The translations under genes were made by a program, and so were the position numbers. Below are positions 41,259 to 50,279 of a stretch of DNA of 64,000 bases, one piece after another. The stretch is from positions 310,001 to 374,000 of the forward strand of contig NZ_CP086063.1 in NCBI RefSeq assembly GCF_020783315.1, read 5' to 3'. Position 1 is the stretch's first letter. Each line of letters begins with the position of its first letter. This stretch comes from Ferruginibacter lapsinanis. GTDB taxonomy: Bacteria > Bacteroidota > Bacteroidia > Chitinophagales > Chitinophagaceae. Under the pieces are notes generated by a model. The model was not told the DNA's origin and ran no database searches. It saw only the letters and a program-made list of their open reading frames with translations.

Positions 41259-42938
41259 TTATTTTTTTGCTGCAAACTCAAGTGCTCCTTTTATATTTCT
41301 GAGATCAGTTGACAACACTTTTATGTCTGAAGATTTTGCATCTGCCTTAATAAACACTTTGGCATCAACAGGGAAATAACCATCAGTTATATAGAATCCT
41401 TTTACATTATTCAATGTATATATAGGGCTTTCAGGTGTGATTATCTTCACCGATTTCAAATTAAGCTGAGTCGCATCTGAAGCCTCAAATCCTTTCTTAG
41501 CACTAATAACAACATTATCAAACATCAGTTTAGTAATGGGCATTTCAGGCAACCCTGTAATGCTTACAGCTATTTCTGCTCCATTACAATATATATTGCT
41601 CAGATGAAAATCACTGAACATAGGTGTTTTATCTCTTATAGTACGTATTGTATCTTTTACTGTTCCTGCAGGAACATCTTCATAATAAGTATCAAAAGAA
41701 ATGGCTTCGTGTAAGATATCTTTCATGTAAATATTGCAGATATAAATATCCTTTACAACACCACCTCTGCCAGCATTACTTTTAACACGTATACCAATAT
41801 CTGTTCCAATAAAATTACAATCCGTTACAAAAATATTTCTCATGCCGCCATCTGTATTGCTACCAATAACAAAACCACCATGACCATTATATACATTACA
41901 ACCGGCAATTAAAATATTCTGCAAATTAAATGCATCACTCAAGTCGCTTTTACCTCTACTACTTTTCATACAGATCGCATCATCTCCTGCACTCACATTA
42001 CAATCATATACCACTACATTTTCACAGGCACTGATATCTATTGCATCACCATTTTGGGCCCACCACTCATTATAGAAATTAGCATGCTGAATCGTAAGGT
42101 TTATACATTTACTTGGATAAAATAAAAACTTAGGAGAATTTCTGATGGTTACGCCTTCTACCAATATATTTTCGCAATTAACCAAAAACAACAGATGAGG
42201 TCTCAGGTAATCTCTTGCAGGTAAATAATCAGCGGCAAGCGGCTTAGCTGTTTTTAGCTTTAATTGTTTTACAAAATCTTCCCCCTCCATTGCCTCTTTA
42301 CTTGGCCACCATAATCCGCCATCTTTACTCAGAACACCACCGGATGCTAATAACCCTTTCCATTGGGCTTCGGTTGTCTTGCCTTTTTTTACTGGCCTCC
42401 AACTATCGCCCCCTCCATCAATGATACCTTCTCCGGTAATAGCAATATTTTTCAGATCATATCCATAAATAGGAGATGCTGGTTGATAATTAGTGCTGGT
42501 GTTAGAAGCTTTAATGATTGGATATTGTGAATGATCTTTTGTAAAAAGTATAATGGCTCCTCTTTGAACCTCAAGGTTAATATTACTCTTAAGCTGTATA
42601 GGACCTGTGAGCCATAGACCAGCGGGTACCACTACTTTACCTCCACCAGCCGTTGCACATGCTGCAATGGTTTTTTCAAATGCTGTGGTATTTAAAGTTT
42701 GTCCATCACTTACTGCACCAAAATCTTTTATAGAAAACACTTTGTCTGAGAAAACGGGAGTAGCTACCACGGGCATTTTAAAAGGAGCATTTGCTGTATA
42801 CCATGCCAGATCTTTTTTCTGTGCAGTTGCACTAAAGGCCGATATCAGCAAAAACATAAGGGGGAAAATCATTTTTCTTGAGAAATACGGCAGTACTTTA
42901 TTGGATATTTTTATCATGTTTATACTTTTTCTTAACAA
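41259..42938 (-). CDS. Glycoside hydrolase family 28 protein (polygalacturonase-like)
   Basis: Exported pectin-degrading type enzyme. Signal sequence near residues 20-39 (FPLMFLLISAFSATAQ); ATG at 42917 is a plausible alternative start. The beta-helix shows the GH28 catalytic pattern: QNGDAIDISACEN (first Asp), SAGDDAICMKSS (Asp-Asp), GHGGFVIGSNTDGG (His) and DIGIRVKSNAGRGG (Arg-x-Lys). Most acids are conserved, so activity on galacturonan or rhamnogalacturonan is likely; the exact substrate is not known. No SusCD pair is adjacent. Confidence 0.9.
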   Translation of the reverse strand: MLRKSINMIKISNKVLPYFSRKMIFPLMFLLISAFSATAQKKDLAWYTANAPFKMPVVATPVFSDKVFSIKDFGAVSDGQTLNTTAFEKTIAACATAGGGKVVVPAGLWLTGPIQLKSNINLEVQRGAIILFTKDHSQYPIIKASNTSTNYQPASPIYGYDLKNIAITGEGIIDGGGDSWRPVKKGKTTEAQWKGLLASGGVLSKDGGLWWPSKEAMEGEDFVKQLKLKTAKPLAADYLPARDYLRPHLLFLVNCENILVEGVTIRNSPKFLFYPSKCINLTIQHANFYNEWWAQNGDAIDISACENVVVYDCNVSAGDDAICMKSSRGKSDLSDAFNLQNILIAGCNVYNGHGGFVIGSNTDGGMRNIFVTDCNFIGTDIGIRVKSNAGRGGVVKDIYICNIYMKDILHEAISFDTYYEDVPAGTVKDTIRTIRDKTPMFSDFHLSNIYCNGAEIAVSITGLPEMPITKLMFDNVVISAKKGFEASDATQLNLKSVKIITPESPIYTLNNVKGFYITDGYFPVDAKVFIKADAKSSDIKVLSTDLRNIKGALEFAAKK

Positions 42939-43108
42939 GCAATGTCACCAAAATTACACTTTCACCCCATGCAGGGAAAGAAAAATTGCGGCAACGTTCC
43001 CATTAATTAAGACCAAATTATATATAAAAACAGCGTAAAAGCCCTGATTTTGGGAGTTTAGCAAAGTAATAACATAACAATCTTTCCGGGTTTGTGGAAA
43101 TAAAAGCA

Positions 43109-43116
43109 TAGCTTTG
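43109..43116 (+). promoter_or_regulatory. -7 element of cspA
   Basis: TAGCTTTG is a perfect TAnnTTTG, 28 bp before the start codon. No clear TTTG at the ideal -33 spacing was found. The leader is short, so no long cold-shock leader is visible. Confidence 0.55.
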
Positions 43117-43144
43117 CACATTAATTAATACAATACAATTTAAA

Positions 43145-43345
43145 ATGGACACAAAAAATCAAGGAACCGTAAAATTTTTCAACGCAGAAAAAGGCTTCGG
43201 TTTTATCAAGCATGATGACTCTAACAAAGAAACCTTTGTACACGTAAGTGGTTTACTAAGCGATATCAAAGAAGGCGATAAAGTTGAGTTTGATTTGCAA
43301 GAAGGTAAAAAAGGTATGAATGCCGTTAACGTTAAATTAGTTTAA
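43145..43345 (+). CDS. cspA: Cold-shock-domain protein
   Basis: RNA-binding protein of 66 residues with RNP1 KGFGFIKH and RNP2-like TFVHVSGL on a five-stranded barrel (GTVKFFNAEKGFGFI). It is a single transcription unit with a -7 element upstream and a terminator at 43378. Expected roles are RNA chaperoning in growth or cold stress. Confidence 0.95.
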   Translation: MDTKNQGTVKFFNAEKGFGFIKHDDSNKETFVHVSGLLSDIKEGDKVEFDLQEGKKGMNAVNVKLV

Positions 43346-43377
43346 TAAATTAATCTTTCTTAATAATAAGGTATTAT

Positions 43378-43400
43378 GGGCTGCTATTGCAGCCCTTTTT
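43378..43400 (+). terminator. Terminator after cspA
   Basis: GGGCTGC-TATT-GCAGCCC then TTTTT. Confidence 0.88.
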
Positions 43401-43457
43401 ATTGCCCCTGCTGTTAAATTCATCTTAAATACGAGATTATAATCCACCTTTTGACTT

Positions 43458-43465
43458 TAAATTTG
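43458..43465 (+). promoter_or_regulatory. -7 element of the exported DUF gene
   Basis: TAAATTTG, a perfect TAnnTTTG, 22 bp before the start codon at 43488. Confidence 0.55.
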
Positions 43466-43487
43466 CGTCTTTACAAACAAAACATAT

Positions 43488-44342
43488 ATGAAAAAAGCTA
43501 TCCTGATACCTTTAGCAATTATAGTTTCAATAGGTTGCTTCGCCCAAAAGCAAACAACAAAGATTGTGCTTACAGGAAATCAATCACTAAAATTCACTTC
43601 TACGATAAAGGGCAATATTAGCCAGGAAGCACTTGGTCAAAGTATGGACATGGATATTGACGTTGTTAATCATAAAAACATTCTGGTTAAAAGTGTTGAT
43701 AAAGAAAAATACAAGATAGATTTTACCACTACCCGTTTGAAATCTGACATCTCTTTGATGGGAACCAGCAAAAAATTTGACAGTGACAATAAAGAGGACA
43801 TGAATGGTGAGATGAAAGATTTCGGAAAAGATATAAATGTAGTTAAACCATTTGAACTAGGTTGTAACAATAGTTGCATATCAACTGATTCTATTGCTAA
43901 AAGCAGCAATACCGCTTCAAAAAATGCTGACCTGATGAGTGGGATGATCGATCAATTGATGGGCAGCGGAAATGATGAAGCAACGATTGAAAGTTATTTT
44001 ATGCTGTTACCAACCGATAAAAAATTAGGAGATAGCTGGACAGACAGCCTAATATCAGGAGATATTAAAAAATACACTACCTATAAATGGGACTCTTTAC
44101 AAAACAATATAGCGGTGTTAACTATTACAGAAAAGATCATAAATAATATTAAAACAGAAATGATGGGCATGGATATTTCAACCAATATTGTGAATGATGT
44201 TGCTGAAGCAAGAAAAGTAGATATCAAAACCGGCGTTATCATAGAAAGAAAATCTACAGTTAAGATGAATGGAAGTGCAGATATCATGGGAATGTCGGTA
44301 CCTGTTACAGGCACAGTAATTACCTCTATCACCAGCGAGTAA
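43488..44342 (+). CDS. Exported protein of unknown function (DUF6263-like)
   Basis: The 284-residue protein starts with a signal peptide (MKKAILIPLAIIVSIGCFAQ). The mature part is rich in beta-type sequence with the repeated theme of hydrophobic/Thr/Lys residues and the segments FEIGC-like GCNNSCIS with two cysteines. Length and style agree with DUF6263 proteins of Bacteroidota, but I am not certain of the family. It is flanked by a promoter and a terminator. Confidence 0.55.
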   Translation: MKKAILIPLAIIVSIGCFAQKQTTKIVLTGNQSLKFTSTIKGNISQEALGQSMDMDIDVVNHKNILVKSVDKEKYKIDFTTTRLKSDISLMGTSKKFDSDNKEDMNGEMKDFGKDINVVKPFELGCNNSCISTDSIAKSSNTASKNADLMSGMIDQLMGSGNDEATIESYFMLLPTDKKLGDSWTDSLISGDIKKYTTYKWDSLQNNIAVLTITEKIINNIKTEMMGMDISTNIVNDVAEARKVDIKTGVIIERKSTVKMNGSADIMGMSVPVTGTVITSITSE

Positions 44343-44364
44343 AAATATATTTTTTTAAAAACAG

Positions 44365-44396
44365 AAAGGGCCGTCTTTTACAGACAGCCCTTTTTT
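44365..44396. terminator. Terminator between DUF gene and glgP-like gene
   Basis: AAAGGGC-C-GTC stem with GAC-A-GCCCTTT and a T-run on plus; it can act for the convergent minus gene too. Confidence 0.75.
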
Positions 44397-44413
44397 AATA
44401 CTGTAAACAGTGA

Positions 44414-46066
44414 TTATTTGTACAATATTTTATAATATTCATCGGCCATGCGATTGCTATCAAACTGCACCTGAACATCACTCATACCATTTTTGACTAT
44501 ATGTCTCCAGGTATCTTTGTTATCGTAATACAAAGGCAATATTTGTTTTTCCAATATTTCGTACAATTGATTAAGGTCGTATTCATCTTGTTCTTGTACA
44601 TGAATATTTTCATAGTCAATTGGCGGAACTACAAAACCATTATTGCCATTATTGATAAACTCACAGATCCATCCATCATTGGTACTGAAGTTTACCGCTC
44701 CATTCATAGCAGCTGTCATACCGCTGGTACCACTGGCTTCTCTTGGCACACGTGGATTATTTAACCAAATATCAGCTGCTTGTTTCAAGCGTTTACTCAA
44801 TGCTAATTCATAGCCAATGCACACCGCAACATTCTTATATTGTTTACTTAAATGTACCAGGTGATTAAAGTCATTGATAGCAGGATAATCTAATGGATAA
44901 GGTTTACCAGCCCAGATTATTTGAACCGGATATTTCTTATTGCTCAACAATGCTTCAAAACGTTTGATATCTCTGGTTAACAATTCTGCTCTTTTGTATC
45001 CTGCAAACCTACGTGCCCAAACAATAGTAAGCACATCCGGATCTAATACTTTTCCGGTTTGATCAGCAACAATATCCAACGCTCTTTTTTTCAAAAATCT
45101 TTTTCTATCATCAAACCAAACATCATTTTCTTCAGCCTTGGCTTTATACATTTGTTTATCTGCCCAATATGTCCAGTTCTGTGCATTGGTAATGGCTTTT
45201 ATTTCGCAGATGCCTTTGTATTTACCCCACATCTTCCTGCTTACCTCACCATGCAATTGTGATACACCATTTGCCAATTTAGCAAAACGTAATGCTGCCA
45301 AAGAATGGTTAAACTGATCATCTTCCATCCCGGTAATTCTGCGAACTTCATCCAATGGCATTCCACAGAAGTAACTCATTTTATCACAAAGAAAAATATC
45401 ATGTTTTTCATTACCAGCTTCTTCCGGTGTATGTGTAGTAAACACCAGACGTTTTTTAACTTCTTCAACATTACCGAATTTACGATACAAATAAAACGCT
45501 GCACTGATAGCATGTGCTTCGTTCAAATGATACAATTCAGGATTGAAATTTAATTCATCCATTAATTTTGCACCACCTACTCCAAGTAAAATAAACTGAG
45601 CAACTTTCGTTGATATATTACCATCGTACAAACGATGACAAATAGTTTGCGTTACATAATCATTCTCAGGCAGATCTGTACTTAATAAGAACATCGGAGC
45701 ACTTTTAAAAGTTTCCGGATTCAAATAATACGCTTTTACCCAGATCGGATGATCATGAACAGTTATCTGAAATTTGATCCCTGTATCTTCTAAAAAATTA
45801 TATATTTTTTCATTCCATTGTACTTGAAGTGTTTGATCGGGATTACGTGCCTGATCATAGTAACCATATTTCCAGAGTATACCAATACCAACTAAATTTT
45901 GTTTTAATTCATAGGCGCTACGCATGTGTGAGCCTGATAAGAAACCTAACCCTCCGCTGTATATTTTTAAAGGTTGATGTACGGCAAACTCCATTGAGAA
46001 GTAAGCAACCTTTTTGGAATAGTTTTCATTAACCTGATACGGTACTTTAAAATTTGTGAAATTCAT
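44414..46066 (-). CDS. glgP: Alpha-glucan phosphorylase-family protein lacking the usual PLP lysine
   Basis: The 550-residue protein belongs to the short GT35 (glycogen phosphorylase) class: VAYFSMEFAVHQPLKIYSGGLG at the N-terminus, LNEAHAISAAFYLYRKF and the C-terminal REASGTSGMTAAMNGAVN. In phosphorylases this last motif reads EASGT-x2-MK, the lysine binding pyridoxal phosphate. Here the codon at 44714-44716 gives Thr instead. Either the PLP site differs or this is not a working phosphorylase. The substrate is probably glycogen- or maltodextrin-like. It is a single gene without visible glg neighbours. Confidence 0.85.
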   Translation of the reverse strand: MNFTNFKVPYQVNENYSKKVAYFSMEFAVHQPLKIYSGGLGFLSGSHMRSAYELKQNLVGIGILWKYGYYDQARNPDQTLQVQWNEKIYNFLEDTGIKFQITVHDHPIWVKAYYLNPETFKSAPMFLLSTDLPENDYVTQTICHRLYDGNISTKVAQFILLGVGGAKLMDELNFNPELYHLNEAHAISAAFYLYRKFGNVEEVKKRLVFTTHTPEEAGNEKHDIFLCDKMSYFCGMPLDEVRRITGMEDDQFNHSLAALRFAKLANGVSQLHGEVSRKMWGKYKGICEIKAITNAQNWTYWADKQMYKAKAEENDVWFDDRKRFLKKRALDIVADQTGKVLDPDVLTIVWARRFAGYKRAELLTRDIKRFEALLSNKKYPVQIIWAGKPYPLDYPAINDFNHLVHLSKQYKNVAVCIGYELALSKRLKQAADIWLNNPRVPREASGTSGMTAAMNGAVNFSTNDGWICEFINNGNNGFVVPPIDYENIHVQEQDEYDLNQLYEILEKQILPLYYDNKDTWRHIVKNGMSDVQVQFDSNRMADEYYKILYK

Positions 46067-46288
46067 ATTCAGTTCGCTTTAATTTGTGGGTGCAATATTA
46101 AGATAAAAATTCAGTAAAATAGATGTCTGTGGGAAATTATTGTGTAACTCATACACATATGGGACATACCCCAAAAAAATAGCTGCCCAAAGAATACTAT
46201 GTTGTTTTGAAGTAATAGTAAATATTACTCCTTTTTTCATATTGGCAGCAAGGCGTAAGGTACGTCTTTTCTGTCCTGTTACAAAAAA
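46067..46288. other. Intergenic region between glgP-like and ridA
   Basis: About 220 bp, no gene or strong repeat. Sequences near 46067-46130 are the likely glgP-side promoter. Confidence 0.4.
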
Positions 46289-46675
46289 TCAGGATATGAT
46301 TGCCGTCATCTCTATTTCTATCAATAGTTTTTCATCGATGAGTTTGGCAACCTCCACCATAGTGGTTACCGGCTTTATCTGTCCGAATACTTCACCATGA
46401 GCTTTGGCTATCAATTCCCATTTACTGATATCGGTTACATACATACGTGTACGCACCACATCATTTAATGAACTTCCTGCTTCATGAAGAGCTTTTTCAA
46501 TTTTACTGAAAATAAACCTCGTCTGAACATAGACATCCCCTTCGCCAATCAATTGATCTCCATCCACAGCGGTAGTGCCGGCCACTTCTATTATATTACC
46601 AACCCTTACCGCTCTTGAGTAACCAACTATATTTTCCCAGGCACTGCCAGAAGCTATTTTCACTCTTTCAGTCAT
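46289..46675 (-). CDS. RidA-family protein
   Basis: The 128-residue protein of the RidA/YjgF/Rid family hydrolyses reactive enamines/imines made by PLP enzymes. The key arginine is in VVRTRMYVTDISKWE, and the C-terminal glutamate follows in IEIEMTAI. It is divergent from the Nramp gene with only 25 bp between the starts. Confidence 0.9.
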   Translation of the reverse strand: MTERVKIASGSAWENIVGYSRAVRVGNIIEVAGTTAVDGDQLIGEGDVYVQTRFIFSKIEKALHEAGSSLNDVVRTRMYVTDISKWELIAKAHGEVFGQIKPVTTMVEVAKLIDEKLLIEIEMTAIIS

Positions 46676-46682
46676 ATATGCG

Positions 46683-46690
46683 TAATTTTG
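46683..46690 (+). promoter_or_regulatory. -7 element of the Nramp gene
   Basis: TAATTTTG, perfect TAnnTTTG, 10 bp before the start codon at 46701, so the mRNA would be almost leaderless. Confidence 0.45.
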
Positions 46691-46700
46691 TTATTGCAGA

Positions 46701-48575
46701 ATGAATAAAAATAAAGATTTATCTCTTAGCGAAGTACACGAAAGTGTAGACACCACCCAAAAAAAGCAAATAGGCTGGAGACGCATATTAGCGTTTTTCG
46801 GTCCGGCGTATCTTGTAAGTGTTGGTTATATGGACCCTGGCAACTGGGCCACCGACCTTGCCGGCGGTAGTAAATTTGGCTATACACTTATATGGGTGTT
46901 GCTGATGAGTAACCTGATGGCTTTATTACTACAGGGTTTGTCTGCAAGATTGGGCATTGTTCGAGGCAGAGATCTGGCACAGGCGAATAGAGAAGCATAT
47001 CCGAGAGTGGTAAATTTCATTTTGTACATATTAGCAGAAATAGCCATTGCTGCATGCGATCTGGCTGAAGTATTAGGGATGGCAATAGGCATACAATTAT
47101 TAACAGGACTTCCACTGGTATGGGGTGTATCCATTACAGTGCTTGACACCTTTTTATTATTATATCTGCAAAAGATGGGCATGCGTAAAATGGAAGCTTT
47201 CATTATAACGCTGGTGGCAATTGTTGCTGTATGTTTTTTAATTGAGATCATTTTGGCAAAGCCTAACTTATCGGAAGTAGCTGTTGGCTTTATTCCTCAT
47301 TTTCCTGATAATGAAGCCCTGTATATTGCGATAGGTATCATTGGAGCTACAGTAATGCCGCATAATTTATACTTACATTCTGCTTTGGTCCAAACCCGAA
47401 AAATTGAACGTACTGATGAAGGAATAAAACAAGCGCTCAAATTCAATCGTATTGATAGCACAATCGCATTAAACCTGGCATTTTTTGTAAACGCTGCAAT
47501 TTTAGTAGTTGCAGCAACAGTATTTTTTAAAACAGGCAATTCACATGTAGCAGAAATTAAAGAAGCTCACCGCTTATTACCTGGCTTTTTAGGAAATGCT
47601 GCTCCGGTACTTTTTGCTGTTGCTTTAATTGCCGCAGGGCAAAGCAGTACGATCACTGGTACGCTGGCAGGACAGATCATTATGGAAGGTTATCTTAGCT
47701 TACGTATCAACCCATGGTTACGCAGATTGATCACCAGGTTGCTTGCCATTATCCCGGCACTGATAGTGATCATAATTTATGGAGAAGAAAATATTGATGC
47801 TTTATTGGTGCTAAGTCAGGTTGTGCTAAGCCTTCAATTAGGATTTGCCATTATCCCATTGATCCATTTTGTAAGTGACAAACAAAAAATGGGCAATTTC
47901 TCTATCAAACTTCCTACAAAAATTGCAGCCTGGTTAATTGCTTCAGTACTTATTTTTTTAAATATAAAGATGTTATTAAATGAAGCTATTCCTGTTTTTG
48001 CTTCCCCGGCAATTTTTCCAAAAATAATTTTACTATTATTTGGATTATTATTCACCGGATTGTTGGCATATATAGTAGTTCATCCATTCTTTTCAAAATA
48101 CAACACTCCGCCATCAATAGAGTTACACCCGGATGTATATGACCTGCAAAACCTTGCCATCCCTGCATTTGATCATGTAGCTATTGCATTGGATTTTTCT
48201 GAAAATGATGAAAAATTAATATCATTTGCATTAGGGCAAGGTAATATAAATACAGAATATCATTTGATACATATTGTAGAAAGTGCTTCTGCATCTATGC
48301 TTGGAAAAGAGAGTGATGATTATGAAACAAGAAAAGATAAAGAAAGAATTGATCTGTATGTAAGTCAATTACAAACAAAAGGATATAAGGCCGCTGGATC
48401 TATCGGTTTTAAAAACAGGGCTAAAGAAATTGTAAGAATTGTAAAAGATATTGATGCAGATATGTTGGTGGTAGGTGCTCATGGGCACACCGGCCTTAAA
48501 GATCTTATTTATGGCGAAACAGTAAACACCGTAAGACATGAACTAAAGATCCCTGTACTTGTTGTAAACGTTTAA
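46701..48575 (+). CDS. Nramp metal transporter fused to universal stress domain
   Basis: Residues about 20-460 are an Nramp-type importer of Mn2+/Fe2+ with both metal-site motifs, MDPGNWATDL and VMPHNLYLHSALV. Residues about 480-624 are a UspA domain, HVAIALDFSENDEKLISFAL, with the nucleotide-loop GAHGHTGLKDLIYGE (G-x2-G-x9-G). The fusion in one chain suggests that metal uptake is tuned by nucleotide binding or stress. The next gene follows 8 bp later. Confidence 0.92.
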   Translation: MNKNKDLSLSEVHESVDTTQKKQIGWRRILAFFGPAYLVSVGYMDPGNWATDLAGGSKFGYTLIWVLLMSNLMALLLQGLSARLGIVRGRDLAQANREAYPRVVNFILYILAEIAIAACDLAEVLGMAIGIQLLTGLPLVWGVSITVLDTFLLLYLQKMGMRKMEAFIITLVAIVAVCFLIEIILAKPNLSEVAVGFIPHFPDNEALYIAIGIIGATVMPHNLYLHSALVQTRKIERTDEGIKQALKFNRIDSTIALNLAFFVNAAILVVAATVFFKTGNSHVAEIKEAHRLLPGFLGNAAPVLFAVALIAAGQSSTITGTLAGQIIMEGYLSLRINPWLRRLITRLLAIIPALIVIIIYGEENIDALLVLSQVVLSLQLGFAIIPLIHFVSDKQKMGNFSIKLPTKIAAWLIASVLIFLNIKMLLNEAIPVFASPAIFPKIILLLFGLLFTGLLAYIVVHPFFSKYNTPPSIELHPDVYDLQNLAIPAFDHVAIALDFSENDEKLISFALGQGNINTEYHLIHIVESASASMLGKESDDYETRKDKERIDLYVSQLQTKGYKAAGSIGFKNRAKEIVRIVKDIDADMLVVGAHGHTGLKDLIYGETVNTVRHELKIPVLVVNV

Positions 48576-48583
48576 ATCAATAC

Positions 48584-49051
48584 ATGAGAAATTTTAATAA
48601 ATATTTCGGGTTAATGGCCATGATACTGGGAGGATTGATCGGATTTATTCTATTCGTAATACTGATCTTTTATATCCTGAAAGTATTATCTATAACAATG
48701 TTCAATATTCCCGGATTTGATAGTTTTTTTAGTATCGTTGTTCTCATTATCCCATACGCTGTTTTCTTTGCAGGATATTATTATCTGCACAAAAAAATTC
48801 CGTTATCAACCAGCAAATTTTCAAGAGTACTGGCAAGAACCTTACTTACGCTTGGAAGTTTGATCTGCTTTACTGCAATTGTATTGCTTACACTTAAATT
48901 TTTTGGATTAAGAAAGATCTGGTTGAATACATTGAATGATAATTCACACTTTGTATTGGTATCACAGATATTATTTCTTTTCATTACCGCTGCGGTAATT
49001 GCCGGTGGCGATGCTAAGGAGAAGGACTGGATGGATAAAGATGCCGCATAA
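48584..49051 (+). CDS. Small membrane protein with four helices, unknown function
   Basis: The 155-residue protein has four hydrophobic segments, starting with YFGLMAMILGGLIGFILFVILIF, and a charged tail (GGDAKEKDWMDKDAA). No motif is recognised. It is 8 bp after the Nramp-Usp gene, so it is probably co-transcribed and may have a role in the same function. Confidence 0.6.
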   Translation: MRNFNKYFGLMAMILGGLIGFILFVILIFYILKVLSITMFNIPGFDSFFSIVVLIIPYAVFFAGYYYLHKKIPLSTSKFSRVLARTLLTLGSLICFTAIVLLTLKFFGLRKIWLNTLNDNSHFVLVSQILFLFITAAVIAGGDAKEKDWMDKDAA

Positions 49052-49054
49052 AAA

Positions 49055-49080
49055 AAGCCGCATATAGCGGCTTCAAAAAA
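49055..49080 (-). terminator. Terminator after peroxiredoxin
   Basis: AAGCCGC-ATATA-GCGGCTT; on the minus strand the stem is followed by seven T, ending the peroxiredoxin transcript. The plus strand lacks a T-run, so it is weaker for the gene at 48584. Confidence 0.78.
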
Positions 49081-49091
49081 AAATATAATTC

Positions 49092-49730
49092 TTAGTCAAG
49101 ATTTGGTTGCGGTGTATACCTCAAATAAGGTTTTACTATATCCAACCCTTTAGGAAATTTCTTAATTGCATCTTCGGTACTAACAGCAGGTACTACAATT
49201 ACTTTTTCTCCATTAGCCCAATTAGCCGGTGTAGCTACACTGTAGTTAGCTGTTAATTGTAATGAATCTACCACTCTTAATACTTCAACGAAATTTCTTC
49301 CGGTAGATGCAGGATAAGTAATGATCAGTTTAACAGTTTTATCCGGGCCAATGATCACTAAAGAACGTACTGTTGCAGTAGCTGAAGCATTAGGATGAAT
49401 AAAATCATACAAAGTAGATACTTTTCTATCATCATCAGCAATAATCGGAAATTCAACAGAACAGTGTTGTGTTTCATTGATATCACTGATCCAGCCTAAA
49501 TGTTTATCAACCGGATCAACACTTAATGCCAATACTTTTACATTGCGTTTTGCAAATTCGTCTTTCAAGGCAGCAGTTCTTCCTAATTCAGTAGTACAAA
49601 CAGGAGTATAATCTGCAGGGTGAGAAAATAAAATTCCCCAAGAATCGCCTAGATATTCATAAAAGTCGATCTCTCCTAAAGAAGTTTTTGCTTTAAAGTT
49701 GGGAGCAATATCCCCTAAACGTAAACTCAT
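49092..49730 (-). CDS. Peroxiredoxin, 1-Cys (Prx6) type
   Basis: Reduces peroxides. The start is the ATG at 49730 (MSLRLGDIAPNFKAKT); the 14 residues before it in the longer frame are not conserved. The peroxidatic cysteine is in ADYTPVCTTELGR, and PSLVIIG-like RSLVIIGPDKTVKL leads into the C-terminal arm of about 80 residues typical of the Prx6 group. Divergent from an Rrf2 regulator with a palindromic operator overlapping the promoter. Confidence 0.93.
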   Translation of the reverse strand: MSLRLGDIAPNFKAKTSLGEIDFYEYLGDSWGILFSHPADYTPVCTTELGRTAALKDEFAKRNVKVLALSVDPVDKHLGWISDINETQHCSVEFPIIADDDRKVSTLYDFIHPNASATATVRSLVIIGPDKTVKLIITYPASTGRNFVEVLRVVDSLQLTANYSVATPANWANGEKVIVVPAVSTEDAIKKFPKGLDIVKPYLRYTPQPNLD

Positions 49731-49769
49731 AGCTATATAATTTTTTAAGTGATTAAATGATTTGAAGTG

Positions 49770-49802
49770 CAAATATACTGTAGTCTACAAAATAAGTAGA
49801 CT
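49770..49802 (-). promoter_or_regulatory. Promoter of peroxiredoxin with overlapping Rrf2-type operator
   Basis: On the minus strand the perfect -7 element TATATTTG is at 49777-49770. Immediately upstream, AGTCTAC-N7-GTAGACT (49782-49802) has perfect 7-bp arms. Lying over the spacer and -33 region, it fits a repressor site for the divergently encoded Rrf2 protein. Confidence 0.68.
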
Positions 49803-49843
49803 TTTATTGATATTTTTTTAAAAAATAATAGTAATTTTAAACC

Positions 49844-50257
49844 ATGTTATCGAAAAAGACGAAATACGCATTGAAAGCGCTTGGATACCTGGCTGCTAAA
49901 TACGGCGAGGGGCCTGTGCTGATCTCTGATATTGCTAAAAAGAAAAAAATTCCGATCAAATTTCTGGAAACCATTTTGTTAGAATTGAAACAGGCAAAGG
50001 TTTTGGATAGCAAAAAAGGTAAGGGGGGAGGTTATTACCTGATACAATCTCCTAAAAAAACTTCTTTGGCTACTGCAATCAGATTAGTGGGAGGACCGAT
50101 TGCTTTGCTTCCTTGTGTAAGCCTTAATTTTTACGAAAAATGTGAGGATTGTGATGAAAAATCCTGTGGCTTGAATAAAGCAATGCAAATTACTAGAGAT
50201 GCTACATTGAAAATTTTAGAGAAAAAGACTTTGGCAGAGTTGATTGATAGCAATTGA
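49844..50257 (+). CDS. Rrf2-family regulator with cysteine cluster
   Basis: 137 residues with a winged helix at the N-terminus (LGYLAAKYGEGPVLISDIAKKKKIPIKFLE) and a three-to-four-cysteine loop, CVSLNFYEKCEDCDEKSCG (residues about 87-105), the location that binds an iron-sulfur cluster in IscR/NsrR. It likely senses oxidative, nitrosative or iron state and controls the peroxiredoxin gene next to it through the palindrome at 49782-49802. Confidence 0.88.
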   Translation: MLSKKTKYALKALGYLAAKYGEGPVLISDIAKKKKIPIKFLETILLELKQAKVLDSKKGKGGGYYLIQSPKKTSLATAIRLVGGPIALLPCVSLNFYEKCEDCDEKSCGLNKAMQITRDATLKILEKKTLAELIDSN

Positions 50258-50279
50258 TTTTTTTATATATAAAAGATCA

